Part shown: piece after piece, positions 45,856 to 56,877 of the stretch
Layout of the letters: every line of letters begins with the position of its first letter
Numbering within the stretch: position 1 is the stretch's first letter
Assembly: GCF_014839805.1 (NCBI RefSeq)
Contig: NC_051119.1
Location: 5,883,245 to 5,947,244 of the forward strand
Origin: Manduca sexta
Taxonomy: Eukaryota > Arthropoda > Insecta > Lepidoptera > Sphingidae
Reading direction: 5' to 3'
Length of the DNA stretch: 64,000 nt
Translations under genes and position numbers: made by a program
Notes under the pieces: generated by a model
What the model was told of the DNA's origin: nothing
The model's database searches: none
What the model saw: the letters and a program-made list of their open reading frames with translations, nothing else

Positions 45856-46154
45856 TTAAATCGGAACCCAAAAGACCGGCTGCCAGACTTCAAGACACTG
45901 TGAGCTCATTCTGCGTAGATCGGACCACCAACAGCTAAAATTTAAAAAATTTAAAAAAGTTGTATTATTGTAAAATGTAGGTAGATATTGTAACTTTGAC
46001 TTTACGGATAAACAACACCTCAGTCCCCCCGTGACCATGAAGGCTGCAAAGTCTTCGAAACGTCGGGAGAAAATAAAATACTAGCACCGCGATAGAATCC
46101 GAAAATTAGTTTAATTTCAATGTCTAACATTCGCGTAAACATAAGAAATCATTA

Positions 46155-46378
46155 AGTAGAAACACTATCCAACACCTTGAATTACAAAGTATTTTGTATT
46201 CCACTGCACGCCATCCTGAGACATGAAATGTTAAGTCTTATTATGTCCAGTAGTTACTTGCTACAATGTTCTTCAAACCGAAATAAATCAGTGATTACAC
46301 CCTGCTGCTTTGTGGCAGAAATAGACATTGCGGTGGTACCTACCCAGGCCGACCCTCACCTATGAAAGACCTACCATT
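46155..46378 (+). mobile_element. R5 repeat, right part
   Basis: Continues R5 from the duplicated target site to 'gaaagacctacca'. Removal of the Penelope-like element restores a normal R5. Confidence 0.8.
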
Positions 46379-46469
46379 ATATGTAAACACGATTCTAAGG
46401 CCGTGTTAAATCAATAAATAAGTCAATATTACATATGAGCAAAATTTCAATTAGACATTTACAGTTTTA

Positions 46470-46640
46470 ATTATGAACTTGTTTTAGCGTTAAGAGGTGT
46501 TTAAGAATTGCTTAAACAGCTGTCAAAAACATCATCGGTTCCTAGTTTAAGCCTAATTAAATTAAGGCGGTTTTGACCTGATCGAGTAAATTTGTATTTT
46601 AAGCATAGCTTTGCGATTTTTTATAAGTAAGACTGTTAAT
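46470..46640 (+). repeat. Repeat shared with 37910-38095
   Basis: Same order of blocks as in the gene C intron ('gttttagcgttaagaggtg', 'acagctgtcaaaaacatca', 'gatcgagtaaatttgtattt') with small deletions. Confidence 0.6.
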
Positions 46641-48004
46641 GTATTAAATACAATAAACCAAGCTTAGGCTATAATAAATATATAAAAAATAAATAAGAGC
46701 TTGTTCGAAGTTGAGTGCGTGCTGTTACATAAACAAAAGGCAGCTGTCAAAATCACAAATTGTGTTTTAAAATGTAATTTTCGGTGATGTTGAACTTCGT
46801 TTGACAGCGTTTCCACTGCATACACCATGTGTAAATATCAAATACTAGCTATCTATTATGTTCCTACCTCAGAACCTACTGGAATAAACGGGTCGTGTCT
46901 TTCATGTGTAGGTATATGTGTATAATTGTATAAGGAAAAACTTTTGATTTTATTTATTAGGTCATGCCGTATCTATAGATTTTGATTATCTTTGGTAGAA
47001 CCCCGGAACTCTCAGTCAAAAAACATAACTGAGATCAAGTAAGCGACAATTTTTGTTTCATGATTGTACGCTGGAGTACCCGCAGGCATCTCCAAGACAT
47101 AATTGAATGTTTCCACAGAACTTCCTCCCCTTCGATTCAAATAAATTCATTTTGCAAAATTCCCCGCTCGAGTTTTACACTAGAAAATACGGAGCTGTCG
47201 TTTTCTTAAGCCGGAATCAACTAAGCAAATATTTTGCCCAACATTATCTCAGAGTAATTTCCGAGTGCTCATTCAGTGTACGCTGTTCTGTTCAGTTTGG
47301 CTTTTCTCAGTGGCAATTCGGTTGGTAAAATAAATCTGAAACAAATTTTAGACAAAACGTATTTTTTCTTTTAACATCAGATTTAATTTGCGGTAAAACT
47401 TACTCATACGTTAGATTTAATTTACGATACAGACAACAAAATGTCGATTATCAGAAATGTTACCAGGATATGAAGTAACTTATAATACTCAGATATTAAT
47501 TCGAAGATTGCTGGCCATAAGATTGAGATTTAAGATTGCTAAACATAAGAAATCATTAAAGCAATGTTTGTTGCGACATTGAGTTTTATTTGTACTTAGA
47601 ATCAGGATCTTTCTCCTTTTTTTAACCTAGTTTTATTTTTAAATGATTTTCGCTTAAGTCAATAGCCAACCTTAAATGTAACGTAGCTTCTTATTAGTGA
47701 AAGATTTTACACAATCAAGTAAATCGTTCCGAAGATTATCTCCTACATCCAAAGCGTCATTTACATCTTTATAATAGAATAGACAACAAGATGTCTTACT
47801 ATTAAACATAGATTTTTGTGACGTAATACAGTTCAGTGTCTTTTCAGCATTGTTTTCATTGTTTTATATAAAGTTGTTAAGGTAACGCGTTTTTTCAGTT
47901 ATATCTTTAAAATCTTAGAGGACTTTAGAGTAGGTTCATCTCTATCTACTCTTTTAATTCAGTAAGACGTATTTGCAAATGTGATTATATATTTTTTGTA
48001 TACA
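46641..48004. other. Intergenic, no gene seen
   Basis: The 73-codon frame 47107-47328 has no recognisable domain or splice context. Nothing else is supportable. Confidence 0.4.
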
Positions 48005-48402
48005 AAGTGGCTCCACTGAACTTGATGGTAAGTAGAATGGCGGCCAAATATAGTATCAATTGACGAGCGATGATGTTCGCACGCCAGTCGACACAATTAT
48101 GCCGGCCTGTTCGAAACCGGACAAAACATCCCCACCCTCAAAAACAAAATACACACACAAAAGACCATACCTATGTCCCCGAGGAGGTAGGCAACCAGGG
48201 CATCTACTTTTAGCGGTATGAGTTCTATTCCATGATATGATAGGGAATGAGCCTATAGCCGTATCGAGCATAAATTCCAGACTCCGAGCCAATACTGAAT
48301 AGAAAAACCACCACTTTGCCAGATCCAGGATTCGAAGCCAAAACCTCAAAGCTGTAGTCCTACAGCGCATACAATACTTATTACTGAGGCAGTCCGTCAA
48401 AA
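48005..48402 (-). mobile_element. R4 fragment joined to an R3 SINE
   Basis: 48005-48118 is the R4 3' half on - ('gtcgacacaattatgccgg'). 48150-48402 is R3 on - ('atgtccccgaggaggtaggc', 'gccagatccaggattcgaag'). The 125-codon frame 48056-48433 is a read-through of both. Confidence 0.65.
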
Positions 48403-48980
48403 AACGTAATTGACACAACAAATTCTCGAACATTCTTAAGAATCCGGGATTCCACTTGAACGTTGTCCCGGATTAAAACTTGTATTATTTATTTAACAAA
48501 TTAGTGTTGCTGATTGCTTCAGTCTCTCGTTTTATTCATACTCCGGCGGGTCGGTTCTAATTTAATACTGTTAACTCGAAGCTAAGAATTTAACTAAATT
48601 CTCTTGCGTTTGCACGCACTGGTCTTGCGTTTGAATGTTTTTAACTGTATTAATTAGGTATTTATAGTGTTGTAGACAATTTTATGTGGTTCAATGCTTA
48701 TGTAATGTTAGATGTGATTGTTTTTTAACATGATAAATAAATTTAAAAGGAATTAAAATATTTGTAAATCAGTAAGATAAGCATATATAAATTACAAGAG
48801 TTTCCATCCTTTATTTATTCACATATTATTTTTATTAATTTATTTAATAGGGACTAATAGTGTAACTACTGACCTAATTTTGCATGGAACCCAACAAGCA
48901 AAATGTGGTTAATTCACCGCTGCCTAACTGTAAAAAGGGACCGGAGAGGACCGGTGAAAAGAGACACAAGCATAGGTTTA
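48403..48980. other. Intergenic, no gene seen
   Basis: No coding or repeat feature that I can support. Confidence 0.4.
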
Positions 48981-49148
48981 TCATCGGCCTACAGCTGTCC
49001 ACTGCTGAACATAGGCCTCCCCTAAAGCGCGCCACGCTGTTCGGTCCTCCGCTCTCCTCATCCAGCGTCCACCGGCGATCCTACGAATATCGTCGGACCA
49101 GCGGGTCGGAGGTCGTCCTACGCTACGCTTGCCGAGACGATATGTGAA
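48981..49148 (-). pseudogene. RTE-type LINE ORF, C-terminal fragment
   Basis: Minus-strand frame without interruption: RLGKRSVGRPPTRWSDDI, then a W-M-R-R-A-E-D-R stretch, then GEAYVQQWTAVGR and a TGA at 48981-48983. About 55 codons, the C-terminus of an RTE-like polyprotein. 5' truncated; no reverse transcriptase core. Close in sequence to 35620-35699 and less so to 12834-13011. Confidence 0.85.
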
Positions 49149-49158
49149 CCCTAATTTC

Positions 49159-49178
49159 TAACCTAACCTAACCTAACC
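49159..49178 (+). repeat. Short telomere-type tract, (TAACC)4
   Basis: Four copies of TAACC, the complement of the insect telomeric repeat TTAGG, directly upstream of the RTE fragment in that element's orientation. Confidence 0.6.
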
Positions 49179-50045
49179 TTACTCTATTCGCAAGTGAAAC
49201 GAATATAAAACACGTATAATTAAATAAAAAATCTCCAAAATCATTGCGACATTAAAGAAAGTCTTCATAAACAATGTAGTGTCAGATTTGAAGACCATTT
49301 TACGAATGCAGAGATTTATATTGTAATAGTGCTTCTGTTTATAGATAATTGTAGCTCTTACAGTAAAATGAAAAGTTTTCATACCTCAATATTGAGTTAA
49401 AAAAATATTACAAAAAAATTGCTCGGAAATAAAGTCCGCCGTCCGCTACGGCAGTATGTCCTGTATCAAGTTTACTCAGTTTACATTGCGCTTTATTTGC
49501 TTTAATAATTTCATAAAATTTTCTTTTTACTTTTTTCAGCATACAATGGCCTCTTCACAAAGTGGATTCAAATTACTGGTTATTTATATTTATTTTGCAG
49601 TATTATTCATTTATAGCTGTTTTATTAATTGCCTTTTGGTATTTTACAACCTCCGTGTAAAGGCTTAAAGTTAATTAGATTAGACAATTTAAAGTACTTT
49701 TAAATTAACACAATTTCCAACAGGAATCCTTACGTAATAACTTATCTTTTTTATTAGGTAATAAGAAATATTACATCACTTATGTCTTAATATTTAGAAT
49801 TGTCACACGAGGTTACTGACATGTGGAATGTGGACTCTACAATTATTGTCCCAATTGTCGTTTCGACCAACATCTTCGGAAGCTCTCAATTGGACGTTAG
49901 GTCGGAGGCCTGATGCAGAAAGTAGTATTGCTTGACACGGCGCGCAATATGAGGAGATTCCTCACTTTGAGTCACTAACCGCTGGTGGCCTGGGTCTTGA
50001 GCTTCGCTATCGGAGGATCATTCATTTTTTAATATTTTTACATAC
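49179..50045. other. Intergenic, no gene seen
   Basis: AT-rich sequence without a recognisable feature. The 70-codon hydrophobic frame 49456-49668 looks like chance AT-rich translation. Confidence 0.4.
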
Positions 50046-50168
50046 ATGTTTTGTTATTAAAGAATACACGAATATATGTGAAAATTAAAAAAAAACATCT
50101 TTAAAACGTTTTGTTATTAAAGAATATATATTATGTAATAATGTAAAAAAAAAAACATCTTTAAAATA
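50046..50168 (+). repeat. Tandem duplication of ~57 bp
   Basis: 'gttttgttattaaagaatac...aacatctttaaaa' occurs twice in a row (50047-50105 and 50108-50166) with a run of A in each. Confidence 0.75.
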
Positions 50169-50219
50169 AATAGAATGAACTTATATTACCTATTTTGTAT
50201 CAATTTCAACAGAAACCTA

Positions 50220-50402
50220 CCAGCCGTGGTGCTGATACCGATATGAGGATTTTCTGCTCAATATCAGCCCAAACTCAGGAATTTGAGTTCCATATAACAA
50301 TGGCTCGCCACCTATCTCGTCAAGGGATGGAACACACAGGCGAAATGTAGCTACCCTGGTTGCATCTCTATCTACCTCCTCAGGAACAGCGTGAGGTGTG
50401 TA
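50220..50402 (+). mobile_element. Partial SINE, family R3
   Basis: R3 body from 'ctgctcaatatcagcccaaa' to 'ctacctcctcaggaacag', lacking the tRNA-like head. Confidence 0.6.
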
Positions 50403-50917
50403 TAATACCTTCCCAATAAGGTCAATTAATCTGTCTATATCCAATTAATTATCCAAACGACATAAATGCATTTCACGCCAGTAAAAATTCAATACAAAGT
50501 TACACGATAAAAGTTGTTGCGAAGTTCTCCTTAACGACACAACTTCCCCCAAGTTTTATTAAGTGGAAACGCCCGACGATTCTTCTAATTAATCATTATG
50601 TTTATGCGAGTTCACGTTACTTGTTATATTTTCGAGATCTCTTCGGAGTCAAGGCGGGGATTACTTTAACGAAAGAGGATTTCTTCCGATCTGCCTTCGA
50701 TAAGTTAATTAATTTTGCGTAACGGAATTTCGTTTTAATTCTTGGTGACGTCACTGCATTTTGGTATAATATTACCGTTTTATAAAACAAGGATTTACAA
50801 TAATTGGGTCATGTGATCTTTATTCGAGGCATTCTTTTTCAGGAAAGATAATTTTACTTGATCGACGTACGTCTCCGACATAGACACTATTTACAAAATA
50901 CTATATTATATTAGTCC
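50403..50917. other. Intergenic, no gene seen
   Basis: No coding or repeat feature that I can support. Confidence 0.4.
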
Positions 50918-51035
50918 ACAATTGTATCCGCAATACACAGGTGCACTCTCTGTTCCTTCATTCTCATAGTTCGGTGAGACGGCAATCCGACATAACGGGG
51001 GAAAGATCGGGCCTCCCATAAAAATATCCTAATCA
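50918..51035 (-). mobile_element. Fragment of SINE R2
   Basis: Matches 6930-7000: 'cactctctgttcctt', 'tctcatagt(t/c)cggtgagacgg'. The 123-codon minus-strand frame 50911-51282 overlaps it; its other part shows no domain. Confidence 0.55.
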
Positions 51036-51457
51036 ACCTTTTGGAAACAGTCTGTATCGAACGATTTCCTATAATCTTTCCCAGGTCATGTCTGTACTTT
51101 GGAGTTACCAACGTTTGGCGATACATGAATTTTTTCAAGATCTCTCTGTCATTAGAGACTATCCCGCTCTCACACCCACCATTACAACTCCTGTAAGCCA
51201 GGATCAGTAGTGGCACGCTTTTTATGACACCGAGCAATGAAGTTCGGCGAGTCTCAGGGAAAAATTTGGCATTATCCTGCAACGAAATTAATCAAATAGA
51301 AAGATAGGGAGTAGTTGGAAATATTAATGGTCCACTTCCCTCCATAGCACAGCGGGAGACAAGATAATGAACTAAGGAGGCATTTTAAGGATAGGGTCAT
51401 TAACAACTAGATAAGCCAGTTATAAAGCACCACAGATAAAAATTGTAAGATCTTTCT
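51036..51457. other. Intergenic, no gene seen
   Basis: No coding or repeat feature that I can support. Confidence 0.4.
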
Positions 51458-51785
51458 ATCATTCATCATCATCAGCCGCAGGATGTCCACTACTGAACAT
51501 GGGCCTTCCTCAGAGCTTTTCAGATTACCGTATTGGAAGCGGCCCGCATCCAGCGACCTCCTTTTTTTTTTGGTTTCGCGGAGAAAGTCCCTTATTACTG
51601 TCTCAGAAACCCCCGCGCACCGAAGGACGCCCTCGGCGTCTACGGCAGCATGAGGCCAACTACACACTGCCGTCCATCCCGATCCAGAGACCTCCTGAGA
51701 CTTTTATGAGGTCATCTGTTCTCCTCATGGGTGGACGTCCGACGCCGCGCTTACCAGTTGGTCTCGCCAGCCTTTTTGTCATTAG
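51458..51785 (-). mobile_element. LINE 3' fragment interrupted by another repeat
   Basis: 51465-51552 ('catcatcatcagccgcag', 'tgtccactactgaacatggg') and about 51661-51780 ('cggacgtccacccatgag' complement) look like RTE-type LINE 3' coding remnants. Between them, after a poly-T run, 51560-51660 matches the repeat at 56880-57130 in opposite orientation ('cgcaccgaaggacgcc', 'ggcagcatgaggcc'). Confidence 0.55.
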
Positions 51786-52203
51786 TTATTAATTTTTCGA
51801 ACCGTATACATAATCCTATAAAAAATTATAAAAGTTTAAAATTATAGCTACCGTCGCTGTCTTCCAGACAACCTTGATAATATCGAAAAATTTTAAGCGT
51901 AATATAATATTGTATCTTCAGTAATATGATACTTTGTTTTTTAAGTGGCGTCTTCAACGATGTTTTGGCTTTGGATAATATCCTGTCTACCCTCTCTGGA
52001 ATTGTTGTAAGCCAAAATAGAAAACCCCTTTGGAAAGATATGAGCCGTGACAATCCTCAAGGGGTCTATGCTGGTATAACAACGAAGAGAATATAATATG
52101 CAATTATCAAAAATATCTCACTCCGAAATAAATTTATTTTACTTAGTTAAATTGGATTTTGAACAACTAAATTAATCTTCTTTTTATTTTCGACTGTTCT
52201 TAA
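51786..52203. other. Intergenic, no gene seen
   Basis: No coding or repeat feature that I can support. Confidence 0.4.
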
Positions 52204-52400
52204 ATATTTTTTATCGCTTTGAGTGACGAGACCAACTTGACGTTCACCTGATGGTAAACGGTACGGCCCCCCATAAACTGTAGAAACACCATCAAACACC
52301 TTGAATTACAAAGTATTGTTTGGTATTCCACTGCACTCGCCATCCTAAGACATGGAATGTTAAGTATGATACTTATGTCCAGTAGTTACACTAGCTATAA
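52204..52400 (+). mobile_element. Interspersed repeat R5, 5' part
   Basis: From 'tttttatcgctttgagtgac' to 'atgtccagtagttacactag'. Confidence 0.7.
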
Positions 52401-52861
52401 CGAATAACGTAAAATATAATATAAGTAGATAAAATTAGAAGTAATTAACAACAGATTTATAGATGGACAAATGGACTGGTTGCAAATTCATTACATCGTT
52501 TCCGAAGATCTCAGTTGCAAACGGATCAACTTTTCTACTTCAAAACTCGATTTCCTCAACTACAAAGTCTGAACATTTAGAAAGTTTAAAAACATCTCGA
52601 GCTTGGTTAATGTGCTGAATTTTGACGATAAGTGTATTAAGACAACAGTTCGAGCCAGTTTAACGTTTCAACTCTTTCTTACTCCACAACTTGAGCAATT
52701 TGTTGTGAATAATTTATATTGTGTTCAACATTATTTTTATATTTATCGTTTGTAGAATTTTGTATTGTGTTAATACATTTTAGATGTATGTAAAACATTT
52801 TTAGTTCGACTCGACATGTAGTACGTGTAGGGATGTTTTTTTTTCTGATTTTATTTTTATG
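52401..52861. other. Intergenic, no gene seen
   Basis: No coding or repeat feature that I can support. Confidence 0.4.
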
Positions 52862-53068
52862 CATGCATGGTAAAGTGACCCCACTATATCTGATGGTTCA
52901 TTAGAATGTCAACTGACGAAAGATGATTATCTCTGGGTAGTCGACACTATTATATGTCCAGTTGTTGGAAGCACATAAACACAGATTGATCTCGGATCAC
53001 CGGTTTTAATACCTTGTGTACGGTGGTCGCTATCCAAGCGGATATAAAATATATCCTACCATCAGCAA
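52862..53068 (-). mobile_element. Interspersed repeat R4
   Basis: 'gcatggtaaagtgaccccac' to 'gcggatataaaatatatcc', with a deletion in the middle. Confidence 0.65.
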
Positions 53069-53929
53069 AAAAATACTATCAAAGTATACTCTTACAACCT
53101 AAACCCTGACTTTAACTTACAATATAGTGTTACGCGCCGCTATCCTAGACGATGACATCGAACATTTCCGGAAGTATTCGGCTGTGCGGGCAGGCTGGCA
53201 GAAGAGAAGATATGTCACGCGGCGACTATTCTATTATTATTCTCTCTGGTTGGACGTTGTCAAAAAATGTCTAAAATTGTATTCTGTAATAATTTTGCAA
53301 ATATAATGTTTACTGTAAAAAGAGCGTTTAACAATAGGTTAGAAGATTTTAGATTAGATACTTCTTAGTCTTGACCAGAATTTCATGTTATGGTCACATT
53401 CTAAAAAAGGCTATACATAACCTTTAATCTCTACAGATGTACGTGGAGGCGAAACTAATCCATCCAAACTCGACCAAGGTTATAACTTTCTTCTTCTTCT
53501 TTCTAGAAAGGGATAGGACATGAGCCTATCGTCACATCCCATTTTAAGGTATAAATACAAAAAAAATAAGGCAAGGCGACGTCCAGAATGGAGACGTCTC
53601 ATACAACTACAGGTGGACGTCTTCTAAAATGAGCGACTTAAAGAAATTGATAAGAAAAGAGACAACTAAAGATCTGTTCATCTGTGGCCATTAATTATTA
53701 TTATGTCGGCGGGTTATTGTCGTGCCCAAAGTTCGCTCGTACTTTCGTAAATAAAATTGGCTATACGTCACGTGAGAGCACATCAAATGGCAGAAGTGCG
53801 ACTAGAGGATAACTAATCTTAGCTCAAGTTAAATATGCCTGTCCAGTTTGTACAGTCGTCTTGACCGAAATCGGATAGGAAGACATTATCATAAATACAA
53901 AGGTTTACACAAAATTCATTATTGATTTA
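53069..53929. other. Intergenic; repeat shared with 11100-11235
   Basis: 53760-53893 repeats the block at 11100-11235. The rest shows no gene. The stretch 53570-53640 has 'gacgtccagaatggagacgt' and 'ggtggacgtcttctaaaatg', a loose inverted pair. Confidence 0.45.
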
Positions 53930-54104
53930 TTAAAACGGAATACAATTCCCCTGATGGACTATGGTGACGTTAGACAGCTTCCCAACATCACAATCGAAAT
54001 GGCACGGATTGTAGTAGGATTTATCGTTGGAACCACATACGGGGTCGTAGATCTTCGAACACATGCAATCTTTCTTCAAATTATCTGTTGTCGTAGCTAG
54101 GTCA
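53930..54104 (-). CDS. Kazal-type serine protease inhibitor E, terminal exon
   Basis: On the minus strand an exon opens after a strong acceptor (TTTTTCCCTTAG) and reads DLATTTDNLKKDC into a Kazal domain with Cys spacing 1-7-10-3-15, ending Cys-Ile-Pro-Phe and TAA at 53932-53930. Its core, PVCG followed ten residues on by the fourth Cys, and the CHFDC motif are typical. The inferred P1 is Lys, two residues after the second Cys. The sequon N-V-T lies after the fifth Cys, not at the site used in genes A-D. The poly(A) hexamer AATAAA overlaps the stop codon (53931-53926). An alternative acceptor 8 bases inside (exon 53930-54096) would restore the phase 1 used by genes A-D. A signal peptide exon is not in the same frame upstream (stop 24 bases before), so the CDS is partial here. 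It is the only member on this strand, 12.5 kb from gene D. Confidence 0.85.
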
Positions 54105-54297
54105 CTAAGGGAAAAATATAATTAGTTAAGAGTCTTAACAGGTTGCCTCTAAATAAAATTGTTACATAAAACATATCACGAAGAATTGAGTTATCTCTGT
54201 TTTTGGAGTCTGTTTATAAATCTTTCAGGTCAGGGAGCTTTATTCCATGTACGAAGACTAATCCTTCTTTTTTGCAATTACGAGCGTTCTATTCTTT
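54105..54297. other. Probable intron of gene E, no feature seen
   Basis: Lies upstream of the terminal exon on the minus strand. No further exon is recognised. Confidence 0.4.
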
Positions 54298-54595
54298 TTT
54301 TATTGCTTTGAATGACGAGACGAGCTTGCTGTTCGCCTAGTGGTAAGCGATACGATCGCCTATAAACAGCAACACCTTGAATTACAAAGAATTGTTTGAT
54401 ATTTCACTGCTCTCGCCATCCTGAGACATAAGATGTTAGGTCTTATTATGTCCAGTAGTTACACTGGCTACAATGTCCTTCAAACCGGAACACAACAGTG
54501 ACTACACACTTCAGGTTAGCGGCAAAAATAGACTTTGCGGTGGCACCTACCCAGGCATACACAGAGATCTACCACCAGTAAAATAATCTATTGAT
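54298..54595 (+). mobile_element. Interspersed repeat R5, near-complete
   Basis: From 'tttattgctttgaatgacga' through 'gaattacaaagaattgtttg' to 'agagatctaccaccagtaa'; inside the presumed gene E intron. Confidence 0.75.
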
Positions 54596-55189
54596 GCACG
54601 TCTAAACTATTAATTTGATCACTGCACCAATCTGCATCTGCCTACCTCATCCATCAAAGATAAACCACATCAAAATCAGGATGTCAGTATCACTTTATAA
54701 AACAGTCACACATCATGTCTGTATCCAACACTGGGTTTGATGTCAGCCAAATCTCGATAATAAGGGGTGTTACGTACCCTTCTCTGAGGCCTAGTCCCGG
54801 CTTAACGCCCCGGAACGGTGTTAGGTTTTTTAGCAAATCCGTGTTTAGCCCGGGCACGGTGTATATCAACGCAACTGAAAAGGGTTTGAGTTATTTTTAA
54901 TGAAACAGAAAATGCGTCGCTGTTTTTGTCTGCATTAAGGGGTTATCTATAGATGGTTATATTGTCTTAGAAATCTTTAAATTCTTCTGTAGTAATTTTA
55001 TTTTTTTGAGTTTGAATAGACTTTGACAGCAGATTAAAAGGTTCTTTCCATGATCATTTCTTTCCCTTATACGTGGGTAGGTAATGAACCGATACATCTC
55101 CCACTGTGCCAGTTCATAGAATATGGTCCTTCTCACCATCTTTTTAATAATTTGTTAGATGGAGGGTCTTTGTTAGATCAACAGAAGCC
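54596..55189. other. No gene seen
   Basis: 54635-54700 looks like a degraded R3 tail. Frames at 54715-54900 and 54957-55139 have no recognisable features. Confidence 0.4.
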
Positions 55190-55400
55190 AAAACAGCAGT
55201 TTTTAAAATTGTTGTCTGTCTGTATGTTTGTACACGCATCACTCAAAAACTACTGCAAGAAATTGAATCCAGTTTTCATTCATGTATTGTTAGAGGTCTA
55301 ACTTAAAAATATAGGCTGCATTTTATCCCAGGATAATATAAAGCGGAACTTTTATCCTGGAAAAACATTTTCCCCCGGGCAGAGCCGCGAGCAAAATATA
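55190..55400 (+). mobile_element. Helitron/LINE-type tail
   Basis: 'ttgttgtctgtctgtatgtt' and 'cactcaaaaactactgcaag' followed by 'cgggcagagccgcgagcaaa', the same layout as 33630-33825. Confidence 0.5.
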
Positions 55401-56706
55401 ATTCTATATTTTTATTGTTAAATGCCAATCAATTTACAACTAACAATAGGTCGAAAACAAAATATACTCTATCCAATAACTAAAATGTTTATATTAATAT
55501 TTCTCTAGCCCAATATTTACACAACAAACAAAACAACTATTTATTACATTTTATATCAGTTCATTCAATAGTTCGCAGATGCGAAGTTTGCGAACTTTTT
55601 GACTTATAATATTTGAGTCCCGAATAACAATTATTATTTGAACAACAATGCAGAACTCAATTTGGGAGCATCTGAAGGTAAAATATATTTTGTATTCCAA
55701 TAGTCTAGTGAGGAATGGAACGAAGAAATTAAAAGAAAATCACGAATTTTATGACCTCCCCAGGGTTCATAGATCACCTGCCTTTCATAGTGCAAACGTA
55801 TAATCTTATTTAATTAATAATGGTAAAGTTTGTAAAAATGTTTGAATGTTTGTTAGAAGTAAACGCAGAAGTGGCTGAACGGATCTGAATGATATTTGGC
55901 ATACGGGTAGACCATGATCTGGATCAACATTTGCTGTTATGGGAAAAAATTGAATTTTTAATCTGATTTTTTAAAGATTGCACTGCCATTTTATGGTGTT
56001 TAGAGTCTGGTAAAGGGAAAAGCAGGCGAGCTAAACCTCGCGCAACCCCTGATACAAAATAATAATACATTGCGCAGTTGTCTTAACAAACGAAAACTTT
56101 GTGAAGAAATTTCATTGTATTCTAAAATAATTTCGAAGTTATATACAATCACAATAGTAACTGAACAAATACGAAACTTCGAATCCGCTATACACGCTCA
56201 ATTTAATTGATACATTTTTTGTTTATGTGAAGTAAAGTAAATCCCTTTTATTTTACTTTTGTGAAGAATTCCTTCTCGGATTACAAAAGTGTGTAGGCGA
56301 TTTGAAGTTCTGAATTTACTCAACTACTTATGTGGGTGACTGTACAGTGAGCATAACTTCTCCATGAATAAGTAAAGATGATCCACGCTTGGCACTTAAC
56401 AGTATACTAACAAACTTAAATGTTTGACATTAATATTATTTATTTATATAATTTTCCTGCAGCTCTCTCGTATGAAAAAACAATCCTTCATATAAAAAAA
56501 GTCGCCTATAGTACACAAAAGTAATATATTTTCCTAATAGCGAAAAAAAAAAAACAAAATCGGATTAGCAGTTCCTTTGATCATCGCGTTCAAAACCATT
56601 TCAACTTTATATATTAAATATTATTGTAGACGCTTTGAAAATAATTATAATTTTGAAACAAATTGAAAAATGAAATAAAAAGAACATTATATAAATAATT
56701 ACTTAC
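55401..56706. other. No gene seen
   Basis: 55805-55960 resembles another transposon tail ('gctgaacggatctgaatgat'). No middle exon for gene E was found here. Confidence 0.4.
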
Positions 56707-56731
56707 AAATAACCAAACATCTCATTTTCAT
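56707..56731 (-). CDS. Candidate first exon of Kazal gene E
   Basis: On the minus strand, ATG opens MKMRCLVI plus one base, then GTAAGT (T|GTAAGT, phase 1). This is the layout of the first exons of genes B and C. Joined to the inner acceptor at 54096 it stays in frame, but the resulting hydrophobic stretch (CLVIS) is too short for a signal peptide, so a missing middle exon, a different acceptor or chance are all possible. Confidence 0.3.
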
Positions 56732-56877
56732 GTCGGAGTTGAAAAACATTTGTTGAAATTATTTTTCTTTTTCCGTTTCTGGTCTCAGATTTATTAGACG
56801 TAATAAAACATGTTTAGCAAAGTTAATTAACTATGCATGAATTCTTCATTAATTTTTACGAATTCCTTTTTAATACC

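Larger units (their letters stand above)
44185..46154 (+). mobile_element. Penelope-like element: 5'-truncated copy with inverted 3' copy
   Basis: A single insertion of 1970 bases, flanked by the 14-bp direct repeat AGTAGAAACACTAT. The left part (44185-44959, 775 bases) and the right part (45346-46119, 774 bases) are near-perfect inverted copies of the 3' half of the element. Between them lie about 390 bases with the end of the reverse transcriptase domain. Reverse transcriptase followed by a GIY-YIG endonuclease is the hallmark of Penelope-like elements, and inverted or tandem partial copies are common in them. The right end has 35 bases that the left copy lacks. Confidence 0.88.

Noticed and set aside
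46641..48004. Another Kazal exon between D and E
   Set aside because: I looked on both strands for the P-V-C core with the ten-residue spacing to the next Cys and found none.
48056..48433. 125-codon minus-strand frame
   Set aside because: Read-through of an R3 SINE and an R4 fragment.
50911..51282. 123-codon minus-strand frame
   Set aside because: Its C-terminal part is an R2 SINE fragment and the rest has no recognisable domain.
53820..53880. Cys-Pro-Val-Cys reading as a further Kazal remnant
   Set aside because: The frame lacks the other four cysteines and the block is a repeat also present at 11100-11235.
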